NCBI GenBank assembly: GCA_003313425.1
Contig: NHZP01000186.1
Coordinates: 1 to 16,753 of the forward strand
Direction of reading: 5' to 3'
From: Pseudopyrenochaeta lycopersici
Taxonomy: Eukaryota; Ascomycota; Dothideomycetes; Pleosporales; Pseudopyrenochaetaceae
DNA: 16,753 nt
The notes beneath the pieces are model-generated. The model worked only from the letters and a program-made list of their open reading frames with translations, did not search any database and had not been told where the DNA came from. A program made the position numbers and the translations under genes. Below, in pieces: positions 1 to 9,267 of the stretch (positions are counted from its first letter, which is position 1; every line of letters starts with the position of its first letter).

Positions 1-18
1 CTGATGACCAGTCTATAG

Positions 19-966
19 CTTGGCCAACCTCGTGAGAATCCGTGATCTCCAGAAGAACCAGGATGAGTTGTGGGCTCGATTGGTTGACCTCTCCAAAACC
101 GAAACGGAGCTGGCTGAGCAGGTCAAGTCCTTGGAATGCATCGTAAGTTGCCCCACCAGCAGTCTCACCGCTGGGCTAACAAGAACGATAGATTGTCTCT
201 AGGAGCAAGAGGATCGGAGAATTGGAACATCAAGTGAAAAGCTACAACGAGGAATTGTACACTGTTACACGTTGCCATGAGCAGTGCAAGCCTAATCTTG
301 AAGCAGAGAAACAACGCAATGAGAGTGAGAAGGCCGACTTGGAAGGCCAGATTGCAGCCCTCCTAGAGACGAACACAAAGCTGCTAAGCAGGCTAGCCGG
401 AGACCGCCAGTCAGTGTCCGAACACACCAGAATTTCAGCACCTGCGTCTCTTCAATCGTTATCGAGAGACAACGACGAAGACCAAGCAGACACCTCCCCG
501 CCAAGTCCAGGCTCAGTCGCGACCCCCCGAAAGTGAAGCAAACGAGCTACGGCCATCGCTGCAGGCAGAGCTCATGTTGGTGAACTCAAGCGACGCTTCA
601 GAGATAGACTGGTGGGATCAAGGTTCTAGTGCCGAAGACAACGACCTCATACCGTTGCATGACGAGTACAATGAGATGGCTAGGCAAGACGCCATGGGCC
701 GACTGCCTGATGATGGCGCCCTAACCGAAGCTGCCTCGCTCACCCGACCTATGGAGCTTTCCTCGAACATCGTAGTCCACAAAGAATCCGCACTTGAAGT
801 TGACCGTAACTGTTGTAATTCCTGCGTGCGATGGTAAGCCGCAGACGAGACACGGGCGCAGGAGGCGAAGGCTAAAATGGAAAAACGCTCTACTTGCACG
901 GCCACGGCGGACTACGCAGGAGGGCTGTCCGCAGCTAGGTCTACCTGGCGTGAAACTTCGCTGTGG
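19..966 (+). CDS. Coiled-coil / acidic disordered protein, 5' partial, one frame break
   Basis: Bases 1-18 read as the tail of an intron (branch-like CTGATGAC, acceptor TATAG), so the gene starts left of the window and no ATG is needed here. Exon 19-142 and the exon from 210 encode a strong heptad-like coiled coil rich in E, K, Q and L (motifs ELAEQVKSLE, EADLEGQIAALL-like). A Ser/Pro/Asp-rich linker follows. The frame closes with a TGA at 534-536, just after a run of six C (523-528). Removing one C opens the next frame through an acidic stretch (SEIDWWDQG, 595-621) up to a TAA at 835-837. A charged stretch in the same frame follows to a TGA at 964-966. A possible 39-nt intron (806-844) would remove the TAA, but it is unusually short. 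No function is recognised. It may be the N-terminal part of the OB-fold gene downstream on the same strand. The coiled coil is reliable, the 3' limit is not. Confidence 0.5.
143..209 (+). other. Intron in the coiled-coil gene
   Basis: Donor GTAAGT at 143, branch-like GCTAAC at 175-180, acceptor CAAG at 206-209. This acceptor keeps the coiled-coil frame open. The acceptor CTCTAG at 197-202 has a better sequence but puts the next exon out of frame. Confidence 0.6.
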
Positions 967-1263
967 GCATGAAGACTTCAGTCCCTCGGCTCAGCTGGTA
1001 ATTGCAGACGACATCGCAGATCGCCTGCCATTTGCTACGACCACGATCCCAGGTAGGCAAACCGCAGAGAAAGCCGTCGTTGGAAAGTGGGACCTACGTT
1101 TTGGTAGCAACTCTTGCCTGTCTCCAAGCACCACGCGTGAATTCGGCGATCCAGAGCGGCGTTGGTGTAGTCCATCCACTCAAAGTCACCTTGCAGTGCA
1201 TGAGCCCAACGATTCCGGCTCCTTGGCGGATCAGCACACCTCAAACGAACATACGACGAAGAT

Positions 1264-1879
1264 AAGGCATCCTGATAGCAGAAGCAACTTTGAAGGACCA
1301 CCACACTCGCACTATAGGTTCAGAATCGCTGAGAACGGGCGTGACGGGGAAGAAGGTACCAGATTTGACTTTGTCACGTAGCCCGATTATGCTAAGACTG
1401 AGTAGCAGGTTGGACACGCCAATCTAGAATACCACCCACGATCCCGTGATTCGACCCGCGTAAGCCTTATCTCCTTGCACAGTTGCGCCCTCCGACACGA
1501 GTTGGTAGATATTGTGGCGGTTGTGGCAGTTTGTGTCAACGGAGATGAGGACGAAAGCAGTGTCAGGATTTTCCTCAAGGACGAAAGCAGGATCGAAGCG
1601 CCCTCTGTCGCAGCTGTCATCTATAGATCCCATGTCGCAGCGCTGCCAGAAGCTCGTGTGGGGGATTGCATACTGTTAAAGAGCTTTGCTGTCTGTTTTG
1701 ACGGCAAGAAAATTCCTTACATTGAAAGCATAGGTAGCAGTGCATGGTATGTATGGGGTGGCGCTGGAGCGCCTGCCTGCCATGAACATTCTATTCAACT
1801 CAGCGACGTGCAATCAAAAGAAATGCAGCGTCTCTACAAATGGTGGCAATCACAATCCAACACTACACCATTTGTATGA
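1264..1879 (+). CDS. Pot1/Cdc13-type telomere-binding OB-fold protein, C-terminal part
   Basis: Exon 1264-1408 ends in an SLRTGVTGKK-type linker. A 74-nt intron (1409-1482, weak GTTGGA donor, TTGCACAG acceptor) joins it in phase to 1483-1879. The second exon reads as a telomeric single-strand DNA-binding OB fold: DIVAVV near its start, VAALPEARVGDCILLKSF in the middle, then SSAWYVWG. It closes with a helix ending in RLYKWWQSQ, as in fungal members of this family. Such OB folds bind single-stranded telomeric DNA in shelterin-like complexes. Most fungal relatives that I recall are large uncharacterised proteins with long disordered N-termini, so the coiled-coil and disordered region at 19-966 could belong to the same gene. 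A TAA at 1263-1265 interrupts the upstream frame, and another frame is open from 794 to 1381, so the N-terminal structure is unresolved. The family call comes from motif recognition only. Confidence 0.6.
1409..1482 (+). other. Proposed intron in the OB-fold gene
   Basis: Begins GTTGGA and ends TTGCACAG. It removes the TAG at 1425-1427 and joins the linker frame to the OB-fold frame in phase (AG plus T). The donor is weak, so the support is mainly continuity of reading frame and protein family. Confidence 0.45.
1548..1590 (+). repeat. Two copies of a 13-bp direct repeat, 30 bp apart
   Basis: AGGACGAAAGCAG occurs at 1548-1560 and again at 1578-1590. The 30-bp spacing is exactly ten codons, so both copies encode the same D-E-S-type residues inside the OB fold. 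It looks like a small in-frame duplication in a loop. Confidence 0.8.
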
Positions 1880-2108
1880 TAGCTCTTTCGCCTCCTTTCC
1901 ACGGCCATCCAGTTTGAATTGGTACGACCATGTTTTGTAAGGCGTTCTTCATCTTTGCATGGGGGAGGTGTTGTGTACTGAATCCGGGGCAAAACAGGCC
2001 GACAGTTATCGTATTTGTTAGCTGGATAGATAAGGAATGGCTGGGATGACACCAGCACGAGAGACAATTGCAACCATTTTCAGACCTTCTTAGCTGCCAA
2101 TTACTTGA

Positions 2109-3100
2109 TCAGCCAAACGCAGGATTATCGTGGGCGATGCAGTCGTGCGAAATGTCCTATGAAATGTTACCTTTATTTAACTCAAGAAATTGTGCTAGAC
2201 ACACTTACTTGAACCACAACAGACCCAGCGCGTACGATTGCCGTCATCACCAACCCTGACACCCGTTTCAATAACGCAATTTGGGCCGATATACGCGTTC
2301 TGGCCGATGCAGACTTCTTGGGCAATTCTCCTGCCGTCGGCTCCTTTCAGAGCTTATTGTCACTTGGAGTCTTGAGGGTTGTAATCGTGGCACGAGCGCC
2401 AATCTCAGTGTTCTTTCCGATGAAGATTGTGGCAGATTCATGGAATATGCAACGGGGTCCGATGACGACGTTGGCAGCGATGGAGAGAAGATATCCGTAG
2501 GCGCAATAAAAAGGCGCGGCTACGTGCACGTTTTCGCCAAGACGATCAATGGTAGCCATGAAACAACGTGCGAATTCGTTCACTGCGATGCTCACATCGG
2601 TGTTCGCCGTGTTGTTAAACTGATATACCGCACTCGAGCATTGTGTACGTTCATCTACCAACTGCTTATCGAACGGTAAAAATCGATTGGCCAGTCAGCA
2701 TTTTCTCTTTTTCGGAATCGCGAAACGCTGGCGGCGGTGCATGTTGGATCGGTGATCTTGTAGGAGGTACAATGGTGTTAGGAGCTGTTGATGGTGGAGG
2801 TGGATGTCGTTGTAGTGACGGCGGTTGCGGTAGCTGCTGCTTAGAGCGCTATAAAGACCTTGAACATTGAGCTGTCTCTTGGGATGCTCTGGAGGGTCGT
2901 GAGATGGGTGGCAATTGCAAAGATGACTGGGAACATGTGCCATACACGGCATGACCACAGAGAGTTCGAACCAAGCAGGACACCTCTAGTCGCTTGAGAT
3001 TGACTTACACAAGTGGCGCTGGTGCGTTGGCGAATACCTGGCTCGTGCTCTGTGGCGTGTGGTAGTGAATACCCGGATTTTGCTGCTTACAACGTACTGT
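2109..3100 (-). CDS. Maltose/galactoside O-acetyltransferase-like (Mac + LbH), frame-broken
   Basis: The core lies at 2109-2700. From the N-terminus it shows DSEKEKMLTGQ (about 2690-2715), then LPFDKQLVDERTQC and a FNN motif typical of the Mac domain. Hexapeptide turns follow (NVVIGPRCIF, IGKNTEIGARATITTLKTP, CIGQNAYIGPNCVI, IVRAGSVVV), ending in DCIAHDNPAFG before the TGA at 2109-2111. Members transfer acetyl groups from acetyl-CoA to sugars or related acceptors and act as cytosolic trimers. Three single-base frame changes interrupt it: within the A-run 2678-2682, near 2347-2356, and at 2241-2242. Upstream, to about 3100, several frames carry Pro/Gln/Ser/His-rich sequence with an LPPISRP motif and a candidate intron (2927-3008). 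This suggests a long disordered N-terminal extension. I looked for a zinc-cluster domain there and did not see one. In NPA, the residue before N is D where G is usual. The true start is not determined. Confidence 0.72.
2157..2208 (-). other. Intron in the acetyltransferase gene
   Basis: On the minus strand, donor GTAAGT follows the GSVVVQ codons and acceptor TTTCATAG precedes the codons for DISHDCIAH. The 52-nt intron joins two parts of the conserved C-terminus in phase, which independently supports the family call. Confidence 0.8.
2927..3008 (-). other. Candidate intron upstream of the acetyltransferase core
   Basis: On the minus strand, donor GTAAGT follows codons for FANAPAPLV-like sequence. 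The acceptor TTCCCAG precedes sequence with an LPPIS motif. At 82 nt it is longer than the other introns here, and I see no clear branch site. Confidence 0.35.
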
Positions 3101-3548
3101 AGCTCTTCAAAGAGAGATATGTGGTGAAGTGGCGCTACCTGCGGCTTATGGGTCGAATTGTCAGAGTGGACATGCTGTGTAGTATGTCCATGAAGATGCA
3201 AGACCGCCAATGGGGGGGTCGCTCTTGCTCATGCCGACCATTGTCACCACAACGACTAGGGGCTAACGAAATGGTATTGAGCTGTTCGCGGAGCGCCCTT
3301 TGACCGTTCTGAGCTGTAGTTGCGTGCGAAGTCTTGCACAGCGGTGTATGTCTCGAAGTGCAAATCAAACGTCGGCTATCGACTGGCGCTAACCCCGCTG
3401 TTGTTCGCTCCTTTGCTTGAATCGAAGGTGATACCCTTGCCGCACCAGAGTAACTTGTTTGCATAACCCGTACAAACGAACCCACCTCGTACACAATTGT
3501 TACCTATTCACACGTTAAACATCAACAGGGTAGAACACTGATTAGAGG
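3101..3548. other. No gene resolved
   Basis: Short open stretches exist on the minus strand (for example 3135-3494), with Ser/Pro/His-rich content that could be further N-terminal coding sequence of the acetyltransferase gene. Nothing here has a recognisable domain. Confidence 0.4.
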
Positions 3549-3953
3549 ATGTCCAAACCTACAGCCAGGTTTTGCTTCATCGCACTTCTTCTTTCGCCTT
3601 CCGCATGTGAAACAACCAGTCCTGCTTCGAGGTGCGTATTGCTATTCGAGGTTAATCTGGTCCACGAAATAGGCTGCCAAAGACGTACCCTTTCCTTATT
3701 CTTCAGTATCGCTGGCACGCCCACTCGGATCACCTGGGATGCGATTGCTTTTTCGAGGCAACCTGAATTGCTCGTAGCACCCATAGACAAGGGTAATACC
3801 GATACGTGGCCAATTCAATGGAGCCCTGTTCACGACGTAGTAATTCTTGGCCTATACTCTGAGGCACCTGGGGAGGTTCAGTGGTCCGTTGACCCTCAGC
3901 CTCTAAACCAACTTGACAAGGTAGAGTCCGATGCTGACTGTTCTCCATGCTGA
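3549..3953 (+). CDS. Hypothetical small secreted protein
   Basis: ATG at 3549 opens 134 codons. The N-terminus is signal-peptide-like: basic residues, then FCFIALLLSPSAC, then a plausible cleavage region before TTSPAS. The rest contains TPTRITWDAIAF and later VILGLY and GEVQWSVDP. This faintly resembles the Trp-containing beta-sandwich repeats of Kre9/Knh1-like cell-wall proteins, but I would not assign that family. Four cysteines lie within the ORF apart from the two at its end. The ORF stops at 3951-3953. Frames beyond it (to about 4500) stay open in pieces, so a further exon or a frame break is possible. The opposite strand is also partly open, so the ORF could be spurious. Confidence 0.35.
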   Translation: MSKPTARFCFIALLLSPSACETTSPASRCVLLFEVNLVHEIGCQRRTLSLFFSIAGTPTRITWDAIAFSRQPELLVAPIDKGNTDTWPIQWSPVHDVVILGLYSEAPGEVQWSVDPQPLNQLDKVESDADCSPC

Positions 3954-4865
3954 ATATTCCGTTCCCACCCGCAGCTTGGCATGGAATCATACAAGGCGTT
4001 CGCGACTAGGTGGCGTCAAACATAATCCTCTTCCGTCAATTCCAAGCGTCTCCTCTTTGCGGACTCTTATGAGGCTTGTACCCACTTGGTACAGCAAGGG
4101 GATATACAAATGGACGGGAGACGGGTGCCTGTACTCGAGCAATCGGAACGCAGAGCCTCATGTATTGGCTACTTCCGATGTTGCTGCTACAAGTTCCGCT
4201 GGCTTGTGATGTCTCAATGTACGGGCTCAGATGGTTCCGATCATGGACCGAGGTGGGCGGAGCCACAGAACTCCGCTTTCCCTTCACGCAGTCGATGTGG
4301 AACAGAGCTGATCGATGGCGTTTGTAACACGGGCGATATGTCGAGCGACCTTTGTCCTATGGTCCGTCTACCTGACTGTAGTCGGAGCTTGTGGAATGTG
4401 AGCTTTGCGGAATGTTGTGTCGCGAGCTGCCTTGCCCTGTGGCCCCACCATGCAGTAGGCGTCTTTGGCGATTATAATAGTAGGAGCGGAGATTGAATCA
4501 GTCAAAGTCAAGCGTCGTATGCTACAATGGTATTTTGACCAAGGGCTTGAACTCGAGATCTGCACCGCTGTGGCCGAGTATCGATTGGGAACCTGAAGCT
4601 ACAAATGTTCGCGATGTTGTGGTGTTATGCGTGCTCCATTGCAAGACACCGACGGCTAACCAGCGAGCGCGCTGTTGTGGCGCAAGAATGGAATCGAGCG
4701 GTGGGGGGCGCCAGTGTCCGCTTCTTCTCTGCGGCACGGTTAAGCGTGCAGGCCATCCCTGCCGTCCCCGCCGCCACGTTGGACCGAGCGGGCGCAACCT
4801 CCACACCTTCGCTTATCTTTTCCAGTCGGGATCACAGGGCTTATACTGAACCATTCGAGTGAAGA
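3954..4865. other. Open but unassigned stretch
   Basis: Overlapping open frames occur on both strands (4086-4496 plus, 4522-4806 minus, 4605-4862 plus). None gives a recognisable domain, convincing splice sites or a consistent single frame. The GC-rich part around 4650-4800 may be old coding sequence, but I cannot say what. Confidence 0.3.
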
Positions 4866-5086
4866 CTTGTCGCAGGCCAAGGCATCATCTCAGGGAACCT
4901 GAGGAAGAACTGCATTAGTAATCTTGCCATATAATCTCAGACGTGCGGGGTCAGGTTTATAAGACCAAGACACAATACACACACAATACAACTTTTCTGC
5001 TCATTATCAATTATTTTGACTTCTCATCATTTTAGCACGTCCAGTGCGACAAGACTCAACGCCTGCTCGCGGGACACCCGTAATTT

Positions 5087-5101
5087 ATCGTCGTTGACGA
5101 T
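5087..5101. repeat. Perfect 6-bp inverted repeat, 3-nt loop
   Basis: ATCGTC-GTT-GACGAT forms a perfect short hairpin in the gene-poor stretch. It may be chance. Its only notable context is that it lies 65 bp before the tandem repeat at 5167. Confidence 0.6.
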
Positions 5102-5166
5102 TGGCAAAAGGTACTATACACGCCTAATACTGCACGCACGTAGACTCGCGTGATTCACTATGCTTG

Positions 5167-5194
5167 GACGAGCGTGCACAGACGAGCGTGCACA
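5167..5194 (+). repeat. Exact tandem repeat, two copies of 14 bp
   Basis: GACGAGCGTGCACA is repeated head to tail without mismatch at 5167-5180 and 5181-5194. Each unit contains the palindrome GTGCAC. There are only two copies, so this is a minisatellite seed or a small regulatory repeat, not an array. Confidence 0.9.
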
Positions 5195-6703
5195 CGCTTT
5201 AGCGCCGCTAACGTGCCAGGGGAGACGAAATGCAGCGACTGAACAAGGGCTCTGGTTGGCGGAGGATTTCTCTCCTGTCACCAATTAGCACATGCTTTTC
5301 GACAGTCCGCCTGGTACATTCTTGAGCGTCGATATTCTGCTGCGCGCGCTGGATTTGCAGACACAAATCGATCAAAATCGAGGCTCACTGCATCCGTAAT
5401 CAAGCCAGGCAGGTACTATTGGATGTCGGCACTGAATTTGCTTCCTCGCGTCGTCGGGATTTCTGCGCTATAGTTAAAAAGCACACTGATCACTGTGTCC
5501 ATCAACTCTCTCTGTGTCAGGAGCTGCCACTTGCCGAAGGAGGTGAGGGACTGACTGTGAAAAGGCTGAACTGCACCCTGTATACGAGTCCGCTGCACTG
5601 AAGCATAATTGCGAGATTATAACATCTGTCATGAGCGTCAGTTACGAGGCGGAGGGCCTCATGCGGCATTGCTACCGGACGTGGTAATCGAACCATACGC
5701 CGGTGTGAGGACAATTTAGCGGATGTAAAAGCAATAAATCGCACGATAGTTTAGGGCCTCGTGGTTATCACGGCCATTGTCATGAATGTCGCAGTACGCG
5801 CAAGGCGTCCCTTCTCCAGGAGTTGGAGGGAATTAACAGCAACTCTATCATGGCGACAGCTTTCATGCAAGCGCTGTACATGATAATTAGGTTCGGGTTA
5901 TCGAAAATACCGGTTTGTATAGCTGTCCATGCATACATACCTAGCCCGTCGTGCTCACCTGCTCACGAGGCGAGGAGGTTTAGATGCAAAAACCAATGCT
6001 TCGTTACAGTACCACCGGTGGTGCAAACGGCTTTCTAGGTGGGGCGGACTGTAATTACCATCTCTAGCCCTACGAATTTCTTTTTGCATTGTCGCATCCT
6101 CTCATTAGCATTGCTGCCTGCCACGAACTCAGAGGAGAGACTGCTCCGATGGCTAGTTTAGTGAACAGAGTTCTAAGCGTTTGTGGCCCCTTCGAGCATT
6201 TCAAAATATGGGAAAGCGACCACAGACTGGACGCCGGTGACCAGCCTGACCATTCGGGGACACTGTCTTTGGTATGCAAGTAGTCAAGGATTCATTATTT
6301 TCCTTGATAGCACCGCCCCTTTTATCTCTAGTGCAAGTCGACATATGACGCTCTTGGAAGCTGTTACATGGAAGATCCTTCGGTTCTTGTGCAAGTTGTA
6401 AAGGATGTGAACATGAAGGAGCACTTTGATACTTGGCCTACCTCTGTCTTTGGCCAAGCTTAGTCTTACAAAGTAGATATGGGTATCGCTGAACGAATTG
6501 TGTACGTATCGTCTTGCATTGATTATAAAGCAAAAGCCAGTCTCAATCCATGGGACAGCTGGGATACTCATATTAGACCTTTTACATCGAATCTGTTGGA
6601 ATCCGCCAGAAACTACTGCCAGAGTGGTTGCAACCATCAATCCGGTCTATATATCGATAGTCAGATACACTCGTCAAAAGCAGGTTGAAGCATCAAATGG
6701 ACA

Positions 6704-7678
6704 TCATTCTGCTCTTCCATAACCGCTTCCAACAGAATCTTCCCTGAGCTCTACCATCCTAGCTTCCACCGAGCCATCATCAGCCTGTTCTGAGCTATGT
6801 TCTAGCCAGCGAGCCAAAGCCTCTACTGCGGGCTCAATCGCTTTCTGGGTGAGAGAGCTGTTATGGTCAGCGGTATCGACGACAAACGCGAAATGGCTGA
6901 TATCTCTCATGTCCTCCATGGTTTCCTGCTCTGAAAACTTTTCACGATCGTCCTTCGCGGGCGATCTGATGCTGATATATATGTCCCCATTGTGAAGAAG
7001 GCCCGAGGATGCCTTTGCCGCGTTGACCAGACCATGGAATGGATGCTCAGGGTAAGGGTCTTCCTGGACGCAGAGTGACGAGAGAAGTGCGTCCAGGGTT
7101 GATGTACCAACAGTTTCGGGGTTTGTTATGCCGTAATTGTGCGTCGTGATGTGGTCTGATGGCTCATGGGTTTTGCGGGGCTTCCATATGAATCTAGCCA
7201 AGTTTAGCTCGCTGCATGCTGAATGTCTTGGATGGACACTCGCCATACATATCACATCGCTTTTGTGCAGTTTCCGGGCCGTGGACTAGACGAGAGTTAT
7301 CACATAGCTCTGCCAAGCTGCGCCTAAGCGTCAAAAAACCAGCCCATGCAGTGTAAGATGACGGAACTGCACATAGGCGAAAATAGTGCTCATGAATAAG
7401 TTTCAAAACGGACCGACAATCCTCTGTCCCTTTTTTGAGGCGACCGAGAAGTATAGCGAGCGGGCTGTAGGTCGTAAGTGCTGACTGAATCGGAATCGTT
7501 AGGTGGCATACCTTGAGACGCCACTGGCGCAGATGAAAGAGAAGAGCTGCCATGGCTCCGGGGCACGTTGGAGGCCGTTCCGCATTTGGATCTTTCTTAG
7601 TAGAACGTCGAGCAAGTCGAGTACATTCTCGGCCGACACGTCGCCTTTGAGTATCAACACATTACGGCGGGGTTCCAT
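6704..7678 (-). CDS. Patatin-like protein with lost catalytic motifs, one frame break
   Basis: Exon 1 (7678-7512) starts at an ATG and continues after a 47-nt intron (7465-7511). The joined protein has the patatin layout: a short strand with VLILKGD, a helix, then EPWQLFSFICASGVSSPLA, continuing into AILLGRLKKG. Later KTFSMQRAKL leads into ARFIWKP. In active fungal patatins these places hold the oxyanion loop (DGGGxRG) and the nucleophile elbow (GTSTGG). Here the oxyanion loop is replaced by KGDVSAEN, and the serine position of the elbow aligns with Gly. Lipid acyl hydrolase activity is therefore unlikely. The frame changes at 7198-7205 (CC and TTT runs) and then runs to the stop at 6704-6706, ending in an acidic helix-rich tail. 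I do not recognise that C-terminal part as patatin. Patatin-like genes are known Starship cargo, and a DUF3723 gene lies 1.6 kb away. Confidence 0.55.
7465..7511 (-). other. Intron in the patatin-like gene
   Basis: On the minus strand the intron runs GTATGC...CCTAAC...CCTACAG, 47 nt. It joins SGVS to PLAILLGRL in phase 2. The branch-like CTAAC sits closer to the donor than usual. Confidence 0.6.
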
Positions 7679-8042
7679 GATGCTGGTATAGGAGGCAATG
7701 CTCGCGTTCCTGCTGTATTCGACCTCCTATCGCGGTATTGCACAGTAGGGGCCTGTCGACGTAACGATTGCTCATGAGTTGATCGCAAGGGTGACGCTTT
7801 TGTAGCGGAAGCCACTTTCACGTCAGCGTTCACAATCAGTCAGACAGCGATAGCAATACTACAAGGTCGCATCATCAGTAAGCTTCTAATGTGTATGCTT
7901 TACACAAAGATGACAAGCACGCAGTAGGCAAGCAAATCAAGAACAGATTTAAATTGAGTCCCGCCTACCTTCTCTACTACTATGTCAAGATACAACCATC
8001 GATTGCCGTACTCTGAGACGCAAAACACGATTAATCTTCGCT
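7679..8042. other. Intergenic region between divergent genes
   Basis: Separates the divergent patatin-like (-) and SUR7-type (+) genes and so should hold both promoters. It is AT-rich toward the right. I see no gene and no clear regulatory motif. Confidence 0.5.
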
Positions 8043-8807
8043 ATGGATGCTAACCTTCGTTCCCACAAGTGAGTGTTACTTGCGTCACTTGTACTTCTTC
8101 TTGCGGCTATTGCTCTGTGCTTTCTTTGCGTTCTCTCCGGTGTACGTCCAGGATGGCTCAGTGACTACCACATTGTCCGCGTAAGTCACCTTGTATGGAC
8201 TGTCAGATAACAAAGAGCACTTACGCTAATCTATGGCCAGATTTCGGCTTTCCAAGACGCTCTCGAACAAATGGTGGGTACAGTCCCCGCTCTTGGTAGT
8301 GTATTAGGAACGACACTCGATAAGCTTTTGGAGAAGACTGGTGTCCCTGAATCTATTGCCATATATGCCACAAGCTACTGCAGTCAAAGTCACAAAACAG
8401 GTCCTAATCTAACAACACAATGTTTCTCGCATGGGTCGTCAAGGTTTGATATCGCCACTGGCTTGCGCATCGCCATGGCCATTTGCTATGCGCTGAGTAT
8501 CACTTCCACTGTGGTCAGTCTAGCTTTCTGGCTGCACTGGATGCGGCGCGATAGCGAGAAATCCAGACACCGGGCCAAAGCGTGCACATGGATTGCGTGT
8601 GGCGCGGTGGGCTTTGCATCCACCACTACTACGGTAGTTGCGTATGCAGTGTACATGGTGCTCGCCAAGAACCTGCCGCAAGCTGTTCTTTCCGTGAAGA
8701 TCGGTGGCCAGTTCCTCGCCCTCACGTGGTCTGCCTGTATGTGCTTAGCGTTGGCATTGGCTATGACCCAGTCATTGAAGATGCCGTATGCTCAGCAGCT
8801 TCACTGA
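8043..8807 (+). CDS. SUR7/PalI-family four-helix membrane protein, premature TGA
   Basis: Exon 8043-8180 encodes a first membrane helix (LVLLLAAIALCFLCVLSG) followed by a WLSDYHIV motif. A 60-nt intron (8181-8240) leads to exon 8241-8807. The second exon has a luminal loop with conserved-type cysteines (YCSQSH, TTQCFSH) and the FDIATGLRIAM lead-in. Helices follow around 8480-8545, 8580-8660 and 8700-8765, the last introduced by GGQFLALTW. This is the layout of fungal SUR7/PalI proteins: plasma-membrane proteins of eisosome-like patches, pH signalling or mating. Total length is about 234 residues. An in-frame TGA at 8070-8072, ten codons after the best ATG (8043, G at -3 and +4), lies in the reading frame of the first helix. 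It could be a real nonsense mutation (CGA to TGA), a sequence error, or a sign that the true start is elsewhere. Exon 2 is intact. Confidence 0.8.
8181..8240 (+). other. Intron in the SUR7-type gene
   Basis: Donor GTAAGT at 8181, branch-like GCTAAT at 8225-8230, acceptor GGCCAG at 8240. Phase 0, 60 nt. It joins DYHIVR to ISAFQDAL. Confidence 0.9.
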
Positions 8808-9267
8808 AAACCTCGGGCCGTCAAGGCGGCTTTTCTGTTTGAGAATCGTGCGGTACGTCCAATGGGCTTAAACACTGGGTCTGGTATCTGGGACCAACCT
8901 ATGGCCACAGCGGGGCCGCAAAAGTCTACTTTCTTTGGTCCAATGCTTGTGTGAGGAGTTTGTTCGAGTATTAGCGTACCCTTGCCATAAAATTAGGAAC
9001 ATGTTGTCTTATTGTGCCGTCTAAAACATAATACCATATATAAACAAACCCACCACAAAGAATTGTAACCCTTCTGACACCATGAGGTAGTAGTCAGCAC
9101 GAATATGGCAGACGTTGAACAGGCATGGCTCCGGTGAGGACTTTGTGTGTCATCAAAGCTCAGGCCACGCAGGAGCACGAACGAAGACTAGAGCAATGAA
9201 ACCTACGCCGCTCAATATGGCCCAAGAAGTATATATTGTATGGATTGATACTGTATATGCGATCCTC
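8808..9267. other. Intergenic region, tail to tail
   Basis: Lies between the 3' ends of the SUR7-type and DUF3723 genes. AT-rich. No open frame above 90 codons and no repeat noticed. Confidence 0.5.

Larger units (their letters stand above)
4866..6703. other. Gene-poor region
   Basis: About 1.8 kb in which I see no gene. The longest open frame is 118 codons (6284-6640, minus) with no family resemblance or splice signals. A CA-rich patch lies at about 4970-4990, an inverted repeat at 5087-5101 and a tandem repeat at 5167-5194. No transposase, reverse transcriptase or convincing tRNA is visible. Confidence 0.5.

Noticed and set aside
794..1381. Plus-strand ORF of 195 codons as an independent gene
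   Set aside because: It overlaps two other plausible frames of the same region, lacks an ATG in good context and has no recognisable domain. It is probably partly a shadow of the frame-broken gene there.
5640..5720. T-arm-like sequence around GGTTCGATTACC (minus strand) as a tRNA
   Set aside because: No matching acceptor stem, D-arm or anticodon arm could be drawn upstream of it.
6284..6640. Minus-strand ORF of 118 codons
   Set aside because: Open frame only. No domain, no splice signals, and composition similar to the surrounding non-coding DNA.
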